Shown: piece by piece, positions 34,003 through 42,951 of the stretch | Position numbering within the stretch: the first letter of the stretch is position 1 | Layout: each line of letters opens with the position of its first letter | Program-made: the position numbers and the translations under genes | Notes under the pieces: model-generated | What the model was told of the DNA's origin: nothing | Seen by the model: the letters and a program-made list of their open reading frames with translations, nothing else | The model's database searches: none | From: Actinokineospora baliensis | GTDB taxonomy: Bacteria; Actinomycetota; Actinomycetes; Mycobacteriales; Pseudonocardiaceae | Length of the DNA stretch: 64,000 nt | Assembly: GCF_016907695.1 (NCBI RefSeq) | Contig: NZ_JAFBCK010000001.1 | Coordinates: 2,466,001-2,530,000 of the forward strand | Direction: 5' to 3'

Positions 34003-36029
34003 TCACGCTCCTGGTGGTGGCCGCCGCCACGCTGCTGCTCGCGGCGCGGCGGCGGAGGAGACAACGCGGCGAAGCGCTGACCCGGCGCGGCTGGTCCATG
34101 CTCGCCGTCATCGGCGTGCTGACCTTCCAGGCGGTGATCGGCAGTCCCGCCATGGCGCAGGCCAACGACTCCTGCGTGCCCAACCCGGAACGCCCAGGCG
34201 CGGGCATGGTCGGCGCGCTCGACCCGCCCCAGGGCAACGGCGAGGCCGACAGCGCGTACCTGGTCTACGGGTACGCGGGCATGGTCTGGCACGTCTACGA
34301 CGAGTCGTGCGGCGGCGTCATCCCGGCTGGCATGTCCGACCCGGGCGCCACGATCGACAACTGGGCGGGCAACGAGCTGTTCAACATGGCGAAGAACATC
34401 GTCGGCGCCACGAACTCGTTGCACTACACGCTGATGAACGGCGGTGTGCTCGGCGGTCTCAACGAGCAGATCGGCAAGGCGGCCGACTCGATCTTCAACA
34501 ACATCTACACCCAGCTGTTCAGCATCTTCATGCTGCTGCTGGCCGTGCTGCTGTTCCGCCAGATCTGGAAGGGCGACCTGGCCACGGTCAGCAAACGGGC
34601 GCTGTTCGCCTTCGCGGGCATGTGGTTGGCAGCGTCGTCGGCGGTGCTGGTGGCCAACTACGACCGCGTCGACGACGTGATCGTGCGGACCACCACCGGC
34701 ATCCAGGGCGGCTTCGTCGACCCGGAGGAAGACCGGGTCGTGCGGCACATCCTGCCGACCGACCTGCACAACAAGGTCGTCTACGAGAACTGGCTGCGCG
34801 GCGAGTTCGGCGACCCGCAGTCACCGCAGGCGCGCGACTACGGCCGCAAGCTGCTCGACGCGCAGGCGTGGACCCGCGACGACCTGGTGACCGGCCGCGA
34901 CGCCGACAACGCCGCCGAGCAGGCCAAGAAGAACGAGTACAAGACGATCGCCACCCAGCTCGGCCCGGCGACCGGCTACTTCAAGGGCACCGACGGCTCG
35001 CGCACCGGTGCTGGCGTGCTCGCCCTGTTCCAGTCGATCGTGTACTCGCTGTTCCAGCTGTTCGCCAAGCTCGCCGTGCTGCTCGCGCAGCTGCTGCTGC
35101 GCGTCCTCGCGCTGACCGCCCCGGTGATCGGCCTGGTCGCCCTGGTGCACCACGACATCCTGCGCAAGGTCGGCCGCGCGGTCGGCGCCGTGGTGCTCAA
35201 CGTGCTGGTGCTGGCGGTGCTGGCGGGCGTCCACTTCAAGTTCCTCGAGCTGATCTTCTCCCCGGAGGCCAAGCTCTCGCTGCTGACCCAGATGCTGCTC
35301 GCGGCCATCGTGACCCTGGTGTTCTTCCTGGTCGGCCGCCCCGGCAGGCGCATGTGGCAGATGATGGAGCTCTCCGTCGGGGCTGCGGGCGCGTCGATGC
35401 CGGGGGCGGGCGCGGGGATCTTCTCCCGGTTCCGCCGCAACAAGCACCAGGGACCGACCCCGCAGGACGACTTCTGGGAGCACGTGCGCGACGGCGAGGC
35501 CGAGGAGGCCGCCGAGGCGGGCGCCTTGGCCCGCACCAGCGGCCGCAGGCCCCGACCGGAGGCGAGCAACCCGGTCACCGTGCACGCCGAGCGGATGGAC
35601 GTGCGCCGGACCCAGGCGGCCATCGGCGCGCCGCGGCCGAGCCTGGAATCCGCGCGCGGCGAGGTGCACGGCGAGGTCGTGCTCAACAACCTGCCAGGGG
35701 CCGCGGGCGCGACCAGGCTGGCCATCGGCAGCGGTCGGGCCAGCCGGATGGTCGACACGTCCCCGGTCGCCGACCGCGGCTGGGACCGCGGCGAGGACGC
35801 CGTGGTGATCCCGTCGATGGTGCCCAGCAGGCGCGGCGAGTTCGAGGCCCCGGTCGAGCCGAGGCCCAGCAACCCGGCGCCCAGGGTCGCCGACGTCGAG
35901 ATGGTCGCAGGCAGGCCGGTGCACGTGGTCTACCGGCCCTCGCGCGGCCTCGAAGTCGCCGACAACGCCCCGCCGCGCCGGATGCCGCTGCACGACGGGC
36001 CCCGCGAGACCGACGCGGTGGTGAGGTGA
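33999..36029 (+). CDS. VirB6/TrbL-like polytopic membrane protein
   Basis: A 676-residue protein. A first helix (residues 1-16) is followed by a basic cluster, a second hydrophobic segment ending in a signal-like AMA, and an extracytoplasmic domain with two cysteines. Further helices lie at about residues 170-190, 200-220 and 345-450. The last ~210 residues are cytoplasmic, charged and low in hydrophobic residues. TrbL/VirB6 proteins form the inner-membrane channel of T4SSs and have this central helix cluster. ATG 33999 has GGTGGA upstream. The position after virB4 supports the assignment; no signature motif exists for the family. Confidence 0.65.
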   Translation: MITLLVVAAATLLLAARRRRRQRGEALTRRGWSMLAVIGVLTFQAVIGSPAMAQANDSCVPNPERPGAGMVGALDPPQGNGEADSAYLVYGYAGMVWHVYDESCGGVIPAGMSDPGATIDNWAGNELFNMAKNIVGATNSLHYTLMNGGVLGGLNEQIGKAADSIFNNIYTQLFSIFMLLLAVLLFRQIWKGDLATVSKRALFAFAGMWLAASSAVLVANYDRVDDVIVRTTTGIQGGFVDPEEDRVVRHILPTDLHNKVVYENWLRGEFGDPQSPQARDYGRKLLDAQAWTRDDLVTGRDADNAAEQAKKNEYKTIATQLGPATGYFKGTDGSRTGAGVLALFQSIVYSLFQLFAKLAVLLAQLLLRVLALTAPVIGLVALVHHDILRKVGRAVGAVVLNVLVLAVLAGVHFKFLELIFSPEAKLSLLTQMLLAAIVTLVFFLVGRPGRRMWQMMELSVGAAGASMPGAGAGIFSRFRRNKHQGPTPQDDFWEHVRDGEAEEAAEAGALARTSGRRPRPEASNPVTVHAERMDVRRTQAAIGAPRPSLESARGEVHGEVVLNNLPGAAGATRLAIGSGRASRMVDTSPVADRGWDRGEDAVVIPSMVPSRRGEFEAPVEPRPSNPAPRVADVEMVAGRPVHVVYRPSRGLEVADNAPPRRMPLHDGPRETDAVVR

Positions 36030-36032
36030 CCC

Positions 36033-36659
36033 GTGCCGATCCGCACCAACCGCGGCCGGGCCGCGGTGTACCGCAAGCTGTGGGGCTGGCCGCTGCGCTC
36101 GCCCCGGCACTTAGGGGTCGCGGTGTTCATCGCCGCGCTCGTGCTCACCGCGGCCGGGATCGTCATCCCCAAGGTCGTGGGCACGAAGGGGGGTAACCAG
36201 GTCACCGCGGGCAGCCAGTCCTCGGTCTCCGCCACGACCACCACCCGCCCCGGTCAGGTCCCCGACGGCGGCCTGGGCACCCAGACCACCACCAGCCCGC
36301 TGCCGACCAGGCTCACCTCGACGCCGAGCCCCACCCCGCGGCCGAGCGCGCCGCAGGAGGCGCTGGACGTGGTCACCAAGTGGGCCGAGCGCTGGGTCGA
36401 CCACCCGACCGGCATCACCGCCCAGGACTGGCTGGAGCGGCTGCGCCCGTTCACCACCGACGAGTACCTCGGGGTCATGGCCAGCGTCGACCCGGCCAAC
36501 ATCACCGCGACGAAGGTGACCGGCCCGATCCGCACCGAGACCTCGTTCGCCAAGTCCGTCGAGGCGCTGGTGCCCACCGACGACAAACCGCTGCACGTGA
36601 CGGTCATCGACACCGGGCAGGGCTGGAAGGTCGCCAACTACGAGCAGGGGTCGGCATGA
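36033..36659 (+). CDS. VirB8/TcpC-like bitopic protein
   Basis: A 208-residue protein with a short cytoplasmic start, one transmembrane helix (about residues 27-49), a Thr/Pro linker, and an external domain (about residues 105-208) with the alpha-then-beta pattern of NTF2-like folds. VirB8 and TcpC subunits are built this way and link the channel to the wall hydrolase. GTG 36033 follows GTGAGGTGA, and the TGA overlaps the next ATG. The assignment is from architecture and order. Confidence 0.58.
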   Translation: MPIRTNRGRAAVYRKLWGWPLRSPRHLGVAVFIAALVLTAAGIVIPKVVGTKGGNQVTAGSQSSVSATTTTRPGQVPDGGLGTQTTTSPLPTRLTSTPSPTPRPSAPQEALDVVTKWAERWVDHPTGITAQDWLERLRPFTTDEYLGVMASVDPANITATKVTGPIRTETSFAKSVEALVPTDDKPLHVTVIDTGQGWKVANYEQGSA

Positions 36660-37663
36660 AAACGGCCTTGATCGTCGGGACCGTCGTGGTCGCCGTGTTC
36701 ACCACGGTCATCTCCACCGGAGCGATCAACCAGGTCGTCCAGCAGGACCAGGCCGCGGAGGCCAAAGCGGCCGGACTGGGCAACTGCAACGCCGCGCTCG
36801 GCCCGGCGAGCACCGGCCCCGCGGGCTCCGGCGCCGCGGACGCGGGCAGGCTCACCGAGGAGCAGCGCGGCACCGTCGCCATGATCATCGCCATCGGCAA
36901 GCAGCGCGACCTCGGCTCGCGGGCCTGGCAGATCGCGATCCAGGCGGGCATGACCGAGTCCGGCCTGCGCAGCCTCGACTACGGCGACCGCGACTCGCTG
37001 GGCATCTTCCAGATGCGGCCGTCGATGGGCTGGGGCACCCCGCAGGAGGTCACCAACCCGACCTACGCCATCAACAAGTTCTACGACGTGCTGCTCAACG
37101 TGCCCAACTGGGACACCCAGCGCCCCGGCGACTCGGCGCAGGACGTGGAGCGCTCCGGGTTCCCCGACCGCTACCACCAGTGGGAGGCCATGGCCGCCCA
37201 CCTCATCGGCGAACTCGGCCACGTCGAGAACTTCACCGGCTGCGGCACCGGCTTCGGCAACCTGCTGCCCGCGCCGACCGCGGCCGCGGGCACGGCCATG
37301 CAGTTCGCGTTGGGCCAGCAGGGCAAGCCCTACGTGTGGGGCGCGGCCACCAACCAGCAGAACTCCTACGACTGCTCCAGCCTCATGGTCCAGTCCTACC
37401 GCTCCGGCGGCATCAGCCTCCCGCGCACCTCGCGCGAGCAGTACCGGGCGGGCGCGCTGCTGCCGCTGGAGCAGGCGCAGCCGGGTGACCTGCTGTTCTG
37501 GGCCTACGACGAGTCGGACCCGACGACCATCCACCACGTGGCGATGTACCTCGGCGATGGCAAGATCGTGGAGGCCCAGCAGACCGGCGTCCCCGTGCAC
37601 ATCCGGCCGGTCTCCTGGACCGAGGGCGAGCTGATGAACCAGGCCGTGCGGCCGGGGGTCTGA
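36656..37663 (+). CDS. Peptidoglycan hydrolase: lysozyme-like plus NlpC/P60 domains
   Basis: A 335-residue exported hydrolase, VirB1-like in context. A signal anchor covers about residues 4-26. A soluble transglycosylase-like domain follows (about residues 62-190, catalytic Glu in GMTESGL, E101, then LGIFQMRPSMGWG). From about residue 213 comes an NlpC/P60 (C40) endopeptidase with catalytic C240 in YDCSS and His in HHVAMYLG (H294). The pairing of a glycan-cutting and a peptide-cutting domain is standard for Gram-positive T4SS hydrolases that open the wall for the channel. ATG 36656 overlaps the preceding TGA. Confidence 0.88.
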   Translation: MKTALIVGTVVVAVFTTVISTGAINQVVQQDQAAEAKAAGLGNCNAALGPASTGPAGSGAADAGRLTEEQRGTVAMIIAIGKQRDLGSRAWQIAIQAGMTESGLRSLDYGDRDSLGIFQMRPSMGWGTPQEVTNPTYAINKFYDVLLNVPNWDTQRPGDSAQDVERSGFPDRYHQWEAMAAHLIGELGHVENFTGCGTGFGNLLPAPTAAAGTAMQFALGQQGKPYVWGAATNQQNSYDCSSLMVQSYRSGGISLPRTSREQYRAGALLPLEQAQPGDLLFWAYDESDPTTIHHVAMYLGDGKIVEAQQTGVPVHIRPVSWTEGELMNQAVRPGV

Positions 37664-37672
37664 GGAGAACCG

Positions 37673-38155
37673 TTGAACATGTACCCACCGGGGCCGATCC
37701 CCCGCCACCCCGGACCACCGGCCTCCGGCGCGCCGGTGCGCGACTTCCTCAACTCGGCCGCGCGCCCCGGGGTCAGCGAGGGGTACGTGGTGCTGCCGCG
37801 CTCGCTCGCCGAGGCCATGCCGCTGCCCTGGCAGCAGCACATGGCCCACCTGCTGCACGAGTTCCACCAGGTCTACGCCCACCTCGACTGGCCGGAGTAC
37901 CGGGTCGTGCCGTCGCGCCGCGAGCGCCTGGTCGACCTCGACGAGGACCAGCTCGCCGAGGTCGGCTGCATGGTCGAGATCGACGCCGAGGGCGAACTGG
38001 TCTACCGCGAGCGCAACGGCCGCCGCATCGAGAACCCGGAGCGCCAGGAGGTCCTGGTGTCCTGCCTCGACCCGATCCCCAGCCAGCACCACAACGCCAA
38101 CCAGGACACCCCGCCGCGCGGTTTCCCGGTGCAGCAGTCACCCAACTGGGGTTAG
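37673..38155 (+). CDS. Protein of unknown function in the T4SS-like operon
   Basis: A 160-residue soluble protein. The start is Pro-rich and a compact central part (about residues 22-130) is rich in Trp, His and Arg. There is no signal peptide or membrane segment. TTG 37673 has GAGGAGA at proper spacing; ATG 37679 is two codons later. It lies 9 nt after the hydrolase gene and so belongs to the operon. It might be a cytosolic accessory or regulatory factor; no family is recognised. Confidence 0.6.
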   Translation: MNMYPPGPIPRHPGPPASGAPVRDFLNSAARPGVSEGYVVLPRSLAEAMPLPWQQHMAHLLHEFHQVYAHLDWPEYRVVPSRRERLVDLDEDQLAEVGCMVEIDAEGELVYRERNGRRIENPERQEVLVSCLDPIPSQHHNANQDTPPRGFPVQQSPNWG

Positions 38156-38164
38156 GTGATCGGT

Positions 38165-38362
38165 ATGACAGACGACCCGAACCCCGACCCCGGCTGGTAC
38201 TACAACACCAAGACCAACCAGGTGGAACACGGCACCCGGTCCCGCTCGGTTGACCTGCTCGGCCCCTACCCCGACCGGGCGACCGCCGAACGAGCCCTCG
38301 ACATCGCCCGCGAACGCACCGCCGCCGCAGACAAAGCCGACCGCTGGGACAACGACGACTGA
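38165..38362 (+). CDS. Small SPOR-like protein
   Basis: A 65-residue acidic protein. GWYYNTKTNQVEHG is followed by DLLGPYPDRATAERALDIA. This matches short actinobacterial proteins annotated as SPOR-like, whose role is unknown. ATG 38165 is preferred over GTG 38156 because GGTGAT precedes it. It is the last gene before a strong hairpin. Confidence 0.65.
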   Translation: MTDDPNPDPGWYYNTKTNQVEHGTRSRSVDLLGPYPDRATAERALDIARERTAAADKADRWDNDD

Positions 38363-38371
38363 CCCCACCCC

Positions 38372-38395
38372 GAGCGGCCCCATCCGGGGCCGCTC
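38372..38395 (+). terminator. Hairpin ending the T4SS-like operon
   Basis: GAGCGGCCCC (38372-38381) pairs perfectly with GGGGCCGCTC (38386-38395) around a 4-nt loop, starting 10 bp after the stop. There is no T-run. Confidence 0.65.
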
Positions 38396-38402
38396 CCGGC
38401 GT

Positions 38403-38720
38403 GGTCTCTCATGCGGGTTGGCCCCGCAGGGGGCGTTCAGCATCCCCGCCCAGCCCGCCCCGCCCGCCGCTGCGGCGACCCCGCACTCCCGGCCCGGTCA
38501 CCACATCGGTCGCGCCGTTCGGGCCTTCATCGCATGGCCGCTCAGGCGTTGTCGCGCAGCTGCCCCGCCTGCAGCTGTTCCGCCTGCTCCCGTCCCGGTC
38601 GTCCTCCCACACCACCGCAGCAGTCTCGTGCTCGCGTCCACCGCGGCACCCGACTCGCCGTCCCGATGTGCCGGTCATCAGCCTCAAGGCGCACGCCCTA
38701 GCTGCCCAGACGTCATCGCG
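38403..38720 (-). repeat. Decayed tandem copies of the M48 gene 3' end
   Basis: The 430-bp gap after the T4SS-like operon holds no gene. The segment 38540-38720 aligns, with gaps, to the last ~230 bp of the neighbouring M48 gene (38792-39022). Shared blocks include GCTCAGGCG then GTCGCGCAG, TTGTTCCGCC, CCCGATG and GCCCAGACGTC. Its flank (TCATCGCATGGCC) also matches the flank of the real gene end (TCATCGCTTGGCC). A more decayed third copy can be traced in about 38,403-38,520. Copies lie downstream of the gene's stop and in the same orientation, as at the M16 locus. Confidence 0.65.
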
Positions 38721-38792
38721 CGGCTCGGCCAGCACCGTAGGCGGACGCGCGCTATGTCGCCTCGGGTCTCATCGCTTGGCCGCCCAAGCCGC

Positions 38793-39833
38793 TCAGGCGG
38801 CGTCGCGCAGTTCGGTCAGCACCGCTGGGAGTTGTTCCGCCAGCTCCCCGTCCAGCTCGTCCTCACCCTCCACCACGGCGGGCCCGTACTCGCGCCCGGC
38901 CACCGCGTCGATCCGCTCCCGGGTGGACGGGTGCGTGGAGTCCGTCGAGTCCTCGTCCCCGATGACCACCTCGTCGAGGCCCTCCAGGCACACCAACTGC
39001 GCCGCCCAGACGTCGTCGTCCTCGCGTCGAACCGCGGCCAGCAGGTCATCCACCGCCCGGTCGCCCAGGTGCGTCTTGCGCAGCAGCGACACCAGTGCCG
39101 CCGCTCCCGCCACTCGGGCGGCCAGGTGGTCGGCGTAGAGCTCGGCACGCCGCGATGACCGCAGCAGCAGCCGATCCTGCGCCGCCATCAGCGCGAGCAT
39201 CGGGAAGGTCAGCAGCCACCTGATCGGGTGCCACAGGATCGCGAGGACGACCATGAACTCCGAGTCGGTGTCGTCCAGCGGGATGCTGAGCTGGTCCGCT
39301 CCTTGGACCAACCCGTCGAGTGAGGGGCCGATCAGCGCGGATCGCCGGGGGTCGCCGTTCGCGCCGTGGGCCAGTTCGTGGGCGAGCAGGGCCACCCTCT
39401 CCTGCGCGGTGAGCAGGTTCCACAGCGGGTAGCCCAGGGTGATCACCGGGCGCCTGCGGAACCAGATCATCCGGTAGTTGGCGTTGAACTCCGCCGACAC
39501 CTCGAACCGCCACACCCGCCGGGTGCCGAGCTCGTCGGCGATCTGGTCGGCCAGGGCGTACAAGGCGGGCGCGGACTCCCGCTGCACCACGTTGTGCTCG
39601 GCGTACAGCAGGCCCAGTCGCGGGCCGGTGGCCAGAGCCATGCCGAACAGGACCAGCGCGAATCCGTAGAGGGCGTACTTGTCGAACCCTTCCAGCGTGC
39701 TCGCCACGTAAGCCAGCCACCCGCAGAACGCCATGACCCCGGCCGTCACCAGGTACGAGAGGACAGCGAGGAGGCCTGCGGTCCGGGTGGCGGTGTCCGC
39801 GCCGGGCTTGGCAGGCAGGTCCGACTCACTCAC
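38793..39833 (-). CDS. M48-type membrane metallopeptidase (second copy)
   Basis: A 346-residue protein with transmembrane helices at about residues 19-41 and 48-66, then a cytoplasmic-facing zinc peptidase domain with HELAHGAN (HExxH) and the downstream third-ligand region RRAELYADHLA. Another hydrophobic stretch lies between them. This is the HtpX/M48 plan. GTG 39833 overlaps the end of the upstream paralogue by 8 nt; GTG 39857 is possible. The substrate is unknown. Decayed copies of its 3' end follow it. Confidence 0.8.
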   Translation of the reverse strand: MSESDLPAKPGADTATRTAGLLAVLSYLVTAGVMAFCGWLAYVASTLEGFDKYALYGFALVLFGMALATGPRLGLLYAEHNVVQRESAPALYALADQIADELGTRRVWRFEVSAEFNANYRMIWFRRRPVITLGYPLWNLLTAQERVALLAHELAHGANGDPRRSALIGPSLDGLVQGADQLSIPLDDTDSEFMVVLAILWHPIRWLLTFPMLALMAAQDRLLLRSSRRAELYADHLAARVAGAAALVSLLRKTHLGDRAVDDLLAAVRREDDDVWAAQLVCLEGLDEVVIGDEDSTDSTHPSTRERIDAVAGREYGPAVVEGEDELDGELAEQLPAVLTELRDAA

Positions 39834-40839
39834 GGCGCAGTGCGGACACGACGTCACGTGCTGCGGGGGCCAGTTCGTGGTCCGCCCGCCGCGCGTCCTC
39901 CACTGTGGACACCACAGCCGCGGGGCCGTAGGCCCGCCCGAGCAGGGCGGCGACGCGGCGATCCGTCGGCGGGTGGGTGGAGTCCGTGCTCTCCCCGTCC
40001 TCGACCACCACCGGTCCCAGGTCGGTCAGCCAGGCGCGGGAGTCGGCCCAGATGTCGGTGTCGCCTCGGGTGATGCCGGTGCGGAGGGCTCGCATGGCGG
40101 GTTCGGCGAGGTGCAGTTTGCGCAGCAGTGACACCTGGGCGTCGGCACCGGCGACGGTCGCGGCGAGGTGGTCGGCGTAGAACTCGGCTCGTTGGGACGC
40201 GGCCAGCAGCAGCTTTTCCTGCAGCCGCAGCAGCCCCAGCAGCGGGGACGACACGAGGGCGCCCAGTACCCGCGGCCCCGAGACCTCGCCGCGTCCGCGC
40301 AACGTGTGGAGACCTTCGACCAGGGCGTTGAGCGAGGGCGCGATGAGGGTGCCCCGGCTCGTGTCGCCGTTGACGCCGTGGGCTTGTTCGTGGGCCAGGA
40401 GGGCGACGCGCTCGTCCGGGTCGAGGAGGTTCCAGAGGGGGTAGCCGACGGTGAGCACCACGCGCCTGCGGAAGCCGACCACCCGGTAGGACGCGGTGAA
40501 CTCGGCGGAGACCGCGATCCGCCACACCTTGCGGCCGCCGAGCCGCGCGGTGACGGCGTCGACCACCGCGTAGGTCGCCGGGGCGGCCGGGCGCGAGACC
40601 GGGGTCGTGTCGGGGTGCCCGCGGCCGAGCCGGGGGCGGATCAGCACGGCGAAGGCGACCAGGGCGGCGGCCAGGACCCAGGCGAGCGCCGTGCGGTGGC
40701 CGGTCAGCAGCCACGCGGCCAGGACCAGCAGGCCCGCGGTGCCGAGGTAGACCACGATCGCGACCCCGGCCGCGGCTCGGGTGGCGGCGTTCGCGCCTGG
40801 TTTGGCGGTGACGTCGTCGGCCAGTGATCTTGTGGGCAC
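39826..40839 (-). CDS. M48-type membrane metallopeptidase (first copy)
   Basis: A 337-residue paralogue of the next gene with the same layout: two N-terminal helices (about residues 24-68), HEQAHGVN as HExxH, and QRAEFYADHLA as the third-ligand region. The matching C-terminus carries ESTDSTHPPTDRR where the neighbour has DSTDSTHPSTRER. The pair is a tandem duplication transcribed together. GTG 40839 is the start; AGGGAGGTGA lies about 13 nt upstream, which is rather far. It is divergent from panB. Confidence 0.8.
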   Translation of the reverse strand: MPTRSLADDVTAKPGANAATRAAAGVAIVVYLGTAGLLVLAAWLLTGHRTALAWVLAAALVAFAVLIRPRLGRGHPDTTPVSRPAAPATYAVVDAVTARLGGRKVWRIAVSAEFTASYRVVGFRRRVVLTVGYPLWNLLDPDERVALLAHEQAHGVNGDTSRGTLIAPSLNALVEGLHTLRGRGEVSGPRVLGALVSSPLLGLLRLQEKLLLAASQRAEFYADHLAATVAGADAQVSLLRKLHLAEPAMRALRTGITRGDTDIWADSRAWLTDLGPVVVEDGESTDSTHPPTDRRVAALLGRAYGPAAVVSTVEDARRADHELAPAARDVVSALRRE

Positions 40840-40985
40840 GGGGGAATGGTGTCACCTCCCTGTGAGGTCTGTCCCACGGTCTCGCCTGCCGCGACGGCCG
40901 GTGCGACGCTGGGACGGGTAAGCACCCCGCCACTACCCGGGGACCCGCGATGACGCGGGCCTCGAGGGAAGGACGGTCGACAGCG

Positions 40986-41846
40986 ATGCCAACCGAGCCC
41001 AACCCGGAAGTCGCCGCACCCTACGGCACGGGAACCACCCGAAAGCCCGTCAAGCGCGTGCGCGTGCACCACCTGCAGGAGCTCAAGGACCGCGGCGAGC
41101 CGTGGCCGATGCTCACCACCTACGACATGTACACCGCCGAGCTGTTCGACGAGGCGGGCATCCCGGTCCTGCTGGTCGGCGACTCCGCGGCCAACAACGT
41201 CTTCGGCTACGAGACCTCGCTGCCGGTGACCGTGGACGAGCTGATCCCCCTGGTCCGCGCGGTCGCGGGCGCCACCAGCCGGGCCCTGGTCGTGGCCGAC
41301 CTGCCGTTCGGGTCCTACCAGGTGTCGGTCGAGCAGGCGGTCGCCACGGCGGTGCGGTTCATGAAGGAGGGCCGCGCGCACGCGGTGAAGCTGGAGGGCG
41401 GGCGCGTGTTCGCCCCGCACGTCCAGGCGATCACCAACGCGGGCATCCCGGTCATGGGCCACATCGGGTTCACCCCGCAGAGCGAGCACAACCTCGGTGG
41501 TTACCGGGTGCAGGGCCGCGGCGAGACCGGGGACGGGATCGTCGCCGACGCGGTGGCGCTGCAGGCGGCCGGGGCGTTCGCGGTGGTGATGGAGATGGTG
41601 CCCGCCGAGGTCGCCAAGCGGGTCACCCACGAGCTGCGGGTGCCGACCGTGGGGATCGGTGCCGGGCCGGACTGCGACGGCCAGGTGCTGGTGTGGCAGG
41701 ACATGGCCGGGCTGCGCCGGGCGAAGGCGCCGCGGTTCGTGAAGCGCTACGCCAACATCGCCGACACGCTGCTCGGCGCGGCGAAGGCGTTCGCCGACGA
41801 CGTGCGCGGCGGGGACTTCCCCGCGCCGGAGCACGCTTTCCACTGA
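40986..41846 (+). CDS. panB: 3-methyl-2-oxobutanoate hydroxymethyltransferase
   Basis: A 286-residue TIM-barrel enzyme. It transfers a one-carbon unit from methylene-THF to alpha-ketoisovalerate in pantothenate synthesis. [17 protein letters not shown] opens the barrel, [18 protein letters not shown] holds Mg/substrate residues, and the KLEGG and [14 protein letters not shown] motifs are typical. ATG 40986 is favoured; ATG 40950 lies in the loop of a small hairpin (CCCGCG/CGCGGG, 40944-40959). No panC or panD is adjacent. A hairpin terminator follows. Confidence 0.93.
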   Translation: MPTEPNPEVAAPYGTGTTRKPVKRVRVHHLQELKDRGEPWPMLTTYDMYTAELFDEAGIPVLLVGDSAANNVFGYETSLPVTVDELIPLVRAVAGATSRALVVADLPFGSYQVSVEQAVATAVRFMKEGRAHAVKLEGGRVFAPHVQAITNAGIPVMGHIGFTPQSEHNLGGYRVQGRGETGDGIVADAVALQAAGAFAVVMEMVPAEVAKRVTHELRVPTVGIGAGPDCDGQVLVWQDMAGLRRAKAPRFVKRYANIADTLLGAAKAFADDVRGGDFPAPEHAFH

Positions 41847-41854
41847 CGCGCGCC

Positions 41855-41889
41855 GACCCCGCACGGCAGCTCCCGGGCCGTGCGGGGTC
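41855..41889 (+). terminator. panB terminator hairpin
   Basis: Perfect 13-bp arms (41855-41867 and 41877-41889) around a 9-nt loop, followed by GTTTCCCC. It starts 8 bp after the panB stop. Confidence 0.7.
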
Positions 41890-41941
41890 GTTTCCCCGCC
41901 GACCCGAGCCGCGCGCCGGTCTCTAGGGCAGCATGGGGCAC

Positions 41942-42889
41942 ATGCTCTCCTTGTACCCGCCGATCGAGCCGCACGAGCGGGGCATGCTCGACGTTGGCGA
42001 CGGCCAGCGCGTGTACTGGGAGGTCAGCGGGAACCCCCGGGGCAAGCCGGTGGTCGTCCTGCACGGCGGGCCGGGCGCGGGGACGAACCCGGTCCAGCGC
42101 AGGCACTTCGACCCGGCCGCCTACCGGATCGTGCTGGTCGACCAGCGCGGTGCGGGCCTGAGTTGGCCGCACGTCGGCGACGCGACGGCGAGCCTGGCCA
42201 CCAACACCACCTGGCACCTGGTCGCTGACCTGGAGCACCTGCGCGAGCACCTGCGCATCGACCGCTGGCAGCTGTTCGGCGGTTCCTGGGGCACCACGCT
42301 CGCCCTCGCCTACGCGCAGCGCCATCCCGATCGGGTCACCGAGATCATCCTGCGCGGCGTCTTCCTGTTGCGTAGGGCGGAACTGGACTGGCTCTATCGC
42401 GGGGGAGCGGGCGCGGTGTTCCCAGAGGCATGGGCGGAGTTCTTGCGCCTAGTGCCTGCGGGTCGTGACCCGCTCGGCGTCTACCAGGAGCTCATCGCCA
42501 GCGCGGATCCCGTAGTGCGTGCGCGTGCCGCAGAGGCGTGGAGCAACTGGGAGGGCGCAACGGTGTCTCTTGTGCCAAGCCCGGCACTAGTGGCCCAGTA
42601 CGCGGACCCGGCTTTCGCGGTCCCCTTCACCCGCCTCGCCCTGCACTACTTCGCGCACGACGGCTGGCTGGAAGAAGACCAACTCCTGCGGGACGCCCAC
42701 CTGCTGGCGGGAATCCCCGGCAGGGTCATCCAGGGCCGCTACGACATGGTGTGCCCGCCTGCCGCCGCCTGGCACCTCGCCCAGGCCTGGCCGACCGCGA
42801 AGCTGGTGATCCTGCCGCAGGCGGGCCACTCCACCGGCGACCCCGGGGTCCTCGAAGCCCTCCGCTCGGCGACGGACGAGTTCCGCTGA
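41942..42889 (+). CDS. pip: Prolyl aminopeptidase (S33)
   Basis: A 315-residue alpha/beta hydrolase that removes N-terminal proline. LHGGPGAGTNP forms the oxyanion region, GGSWGTTLA carries the nucleophile Ser, GRYDMVCPP holds the Asp and AGHS the His. ATG 41942 is chosen because family members begin Met-x-x-LYP as here; ATG 41933 is three codons earlier. TAGGGC at 41924-41929 may be the -10. The protein is cytosolic. Confidence 0.9.
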   Translation: MLSLYPPIEPHERGMLDVGDGQRVYWEVSGNPRGKPVVVLHGGPGAGTNPVQRRHFDPAAYRIVLVDQRGAGLSWPHVGDATASLATNTTWHLVADLEHLREHLRIDRWQLFGGSWGTTLALAYAQRHPDRVTEIILRGVFLLRRAELDWLYRGGAGAVFPEAWAEFLRLVPAGRDPLGVYQELIASADPVVRARAAEAWSNWEGATVSLVPSPALVAQYADPAFAVPFTRLALHYFAHDGWLEEDQLLRDAHLLAGIPGRVIQGRYDMVCPPAAAWHLAQAWPTAKLVILPQAGHSTGDPGVLEALRSATDEFR

Positions 42890-42951
42890 TTCGGTCATGA
42901 AGCCCTGGTCGGGCCACCAGCGCCTATGGTGTTCCTCACCCACGACCCGTA

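Noticed and set aside
36380..36655. N-terminal extension of the NlpC/P60 protein
   Set aside because: The extension is an out-of-frame reading of the VirB8-like gene; ATG 36656 starts a proper signal anchor.
38409..38792. Short open frames downstream of the SPOR-like gene
   Set aside because: They lack ribosome sites and fall on decayed copies of the M48 gene end; the translations look like frame-scrambled Arg/Ser text.
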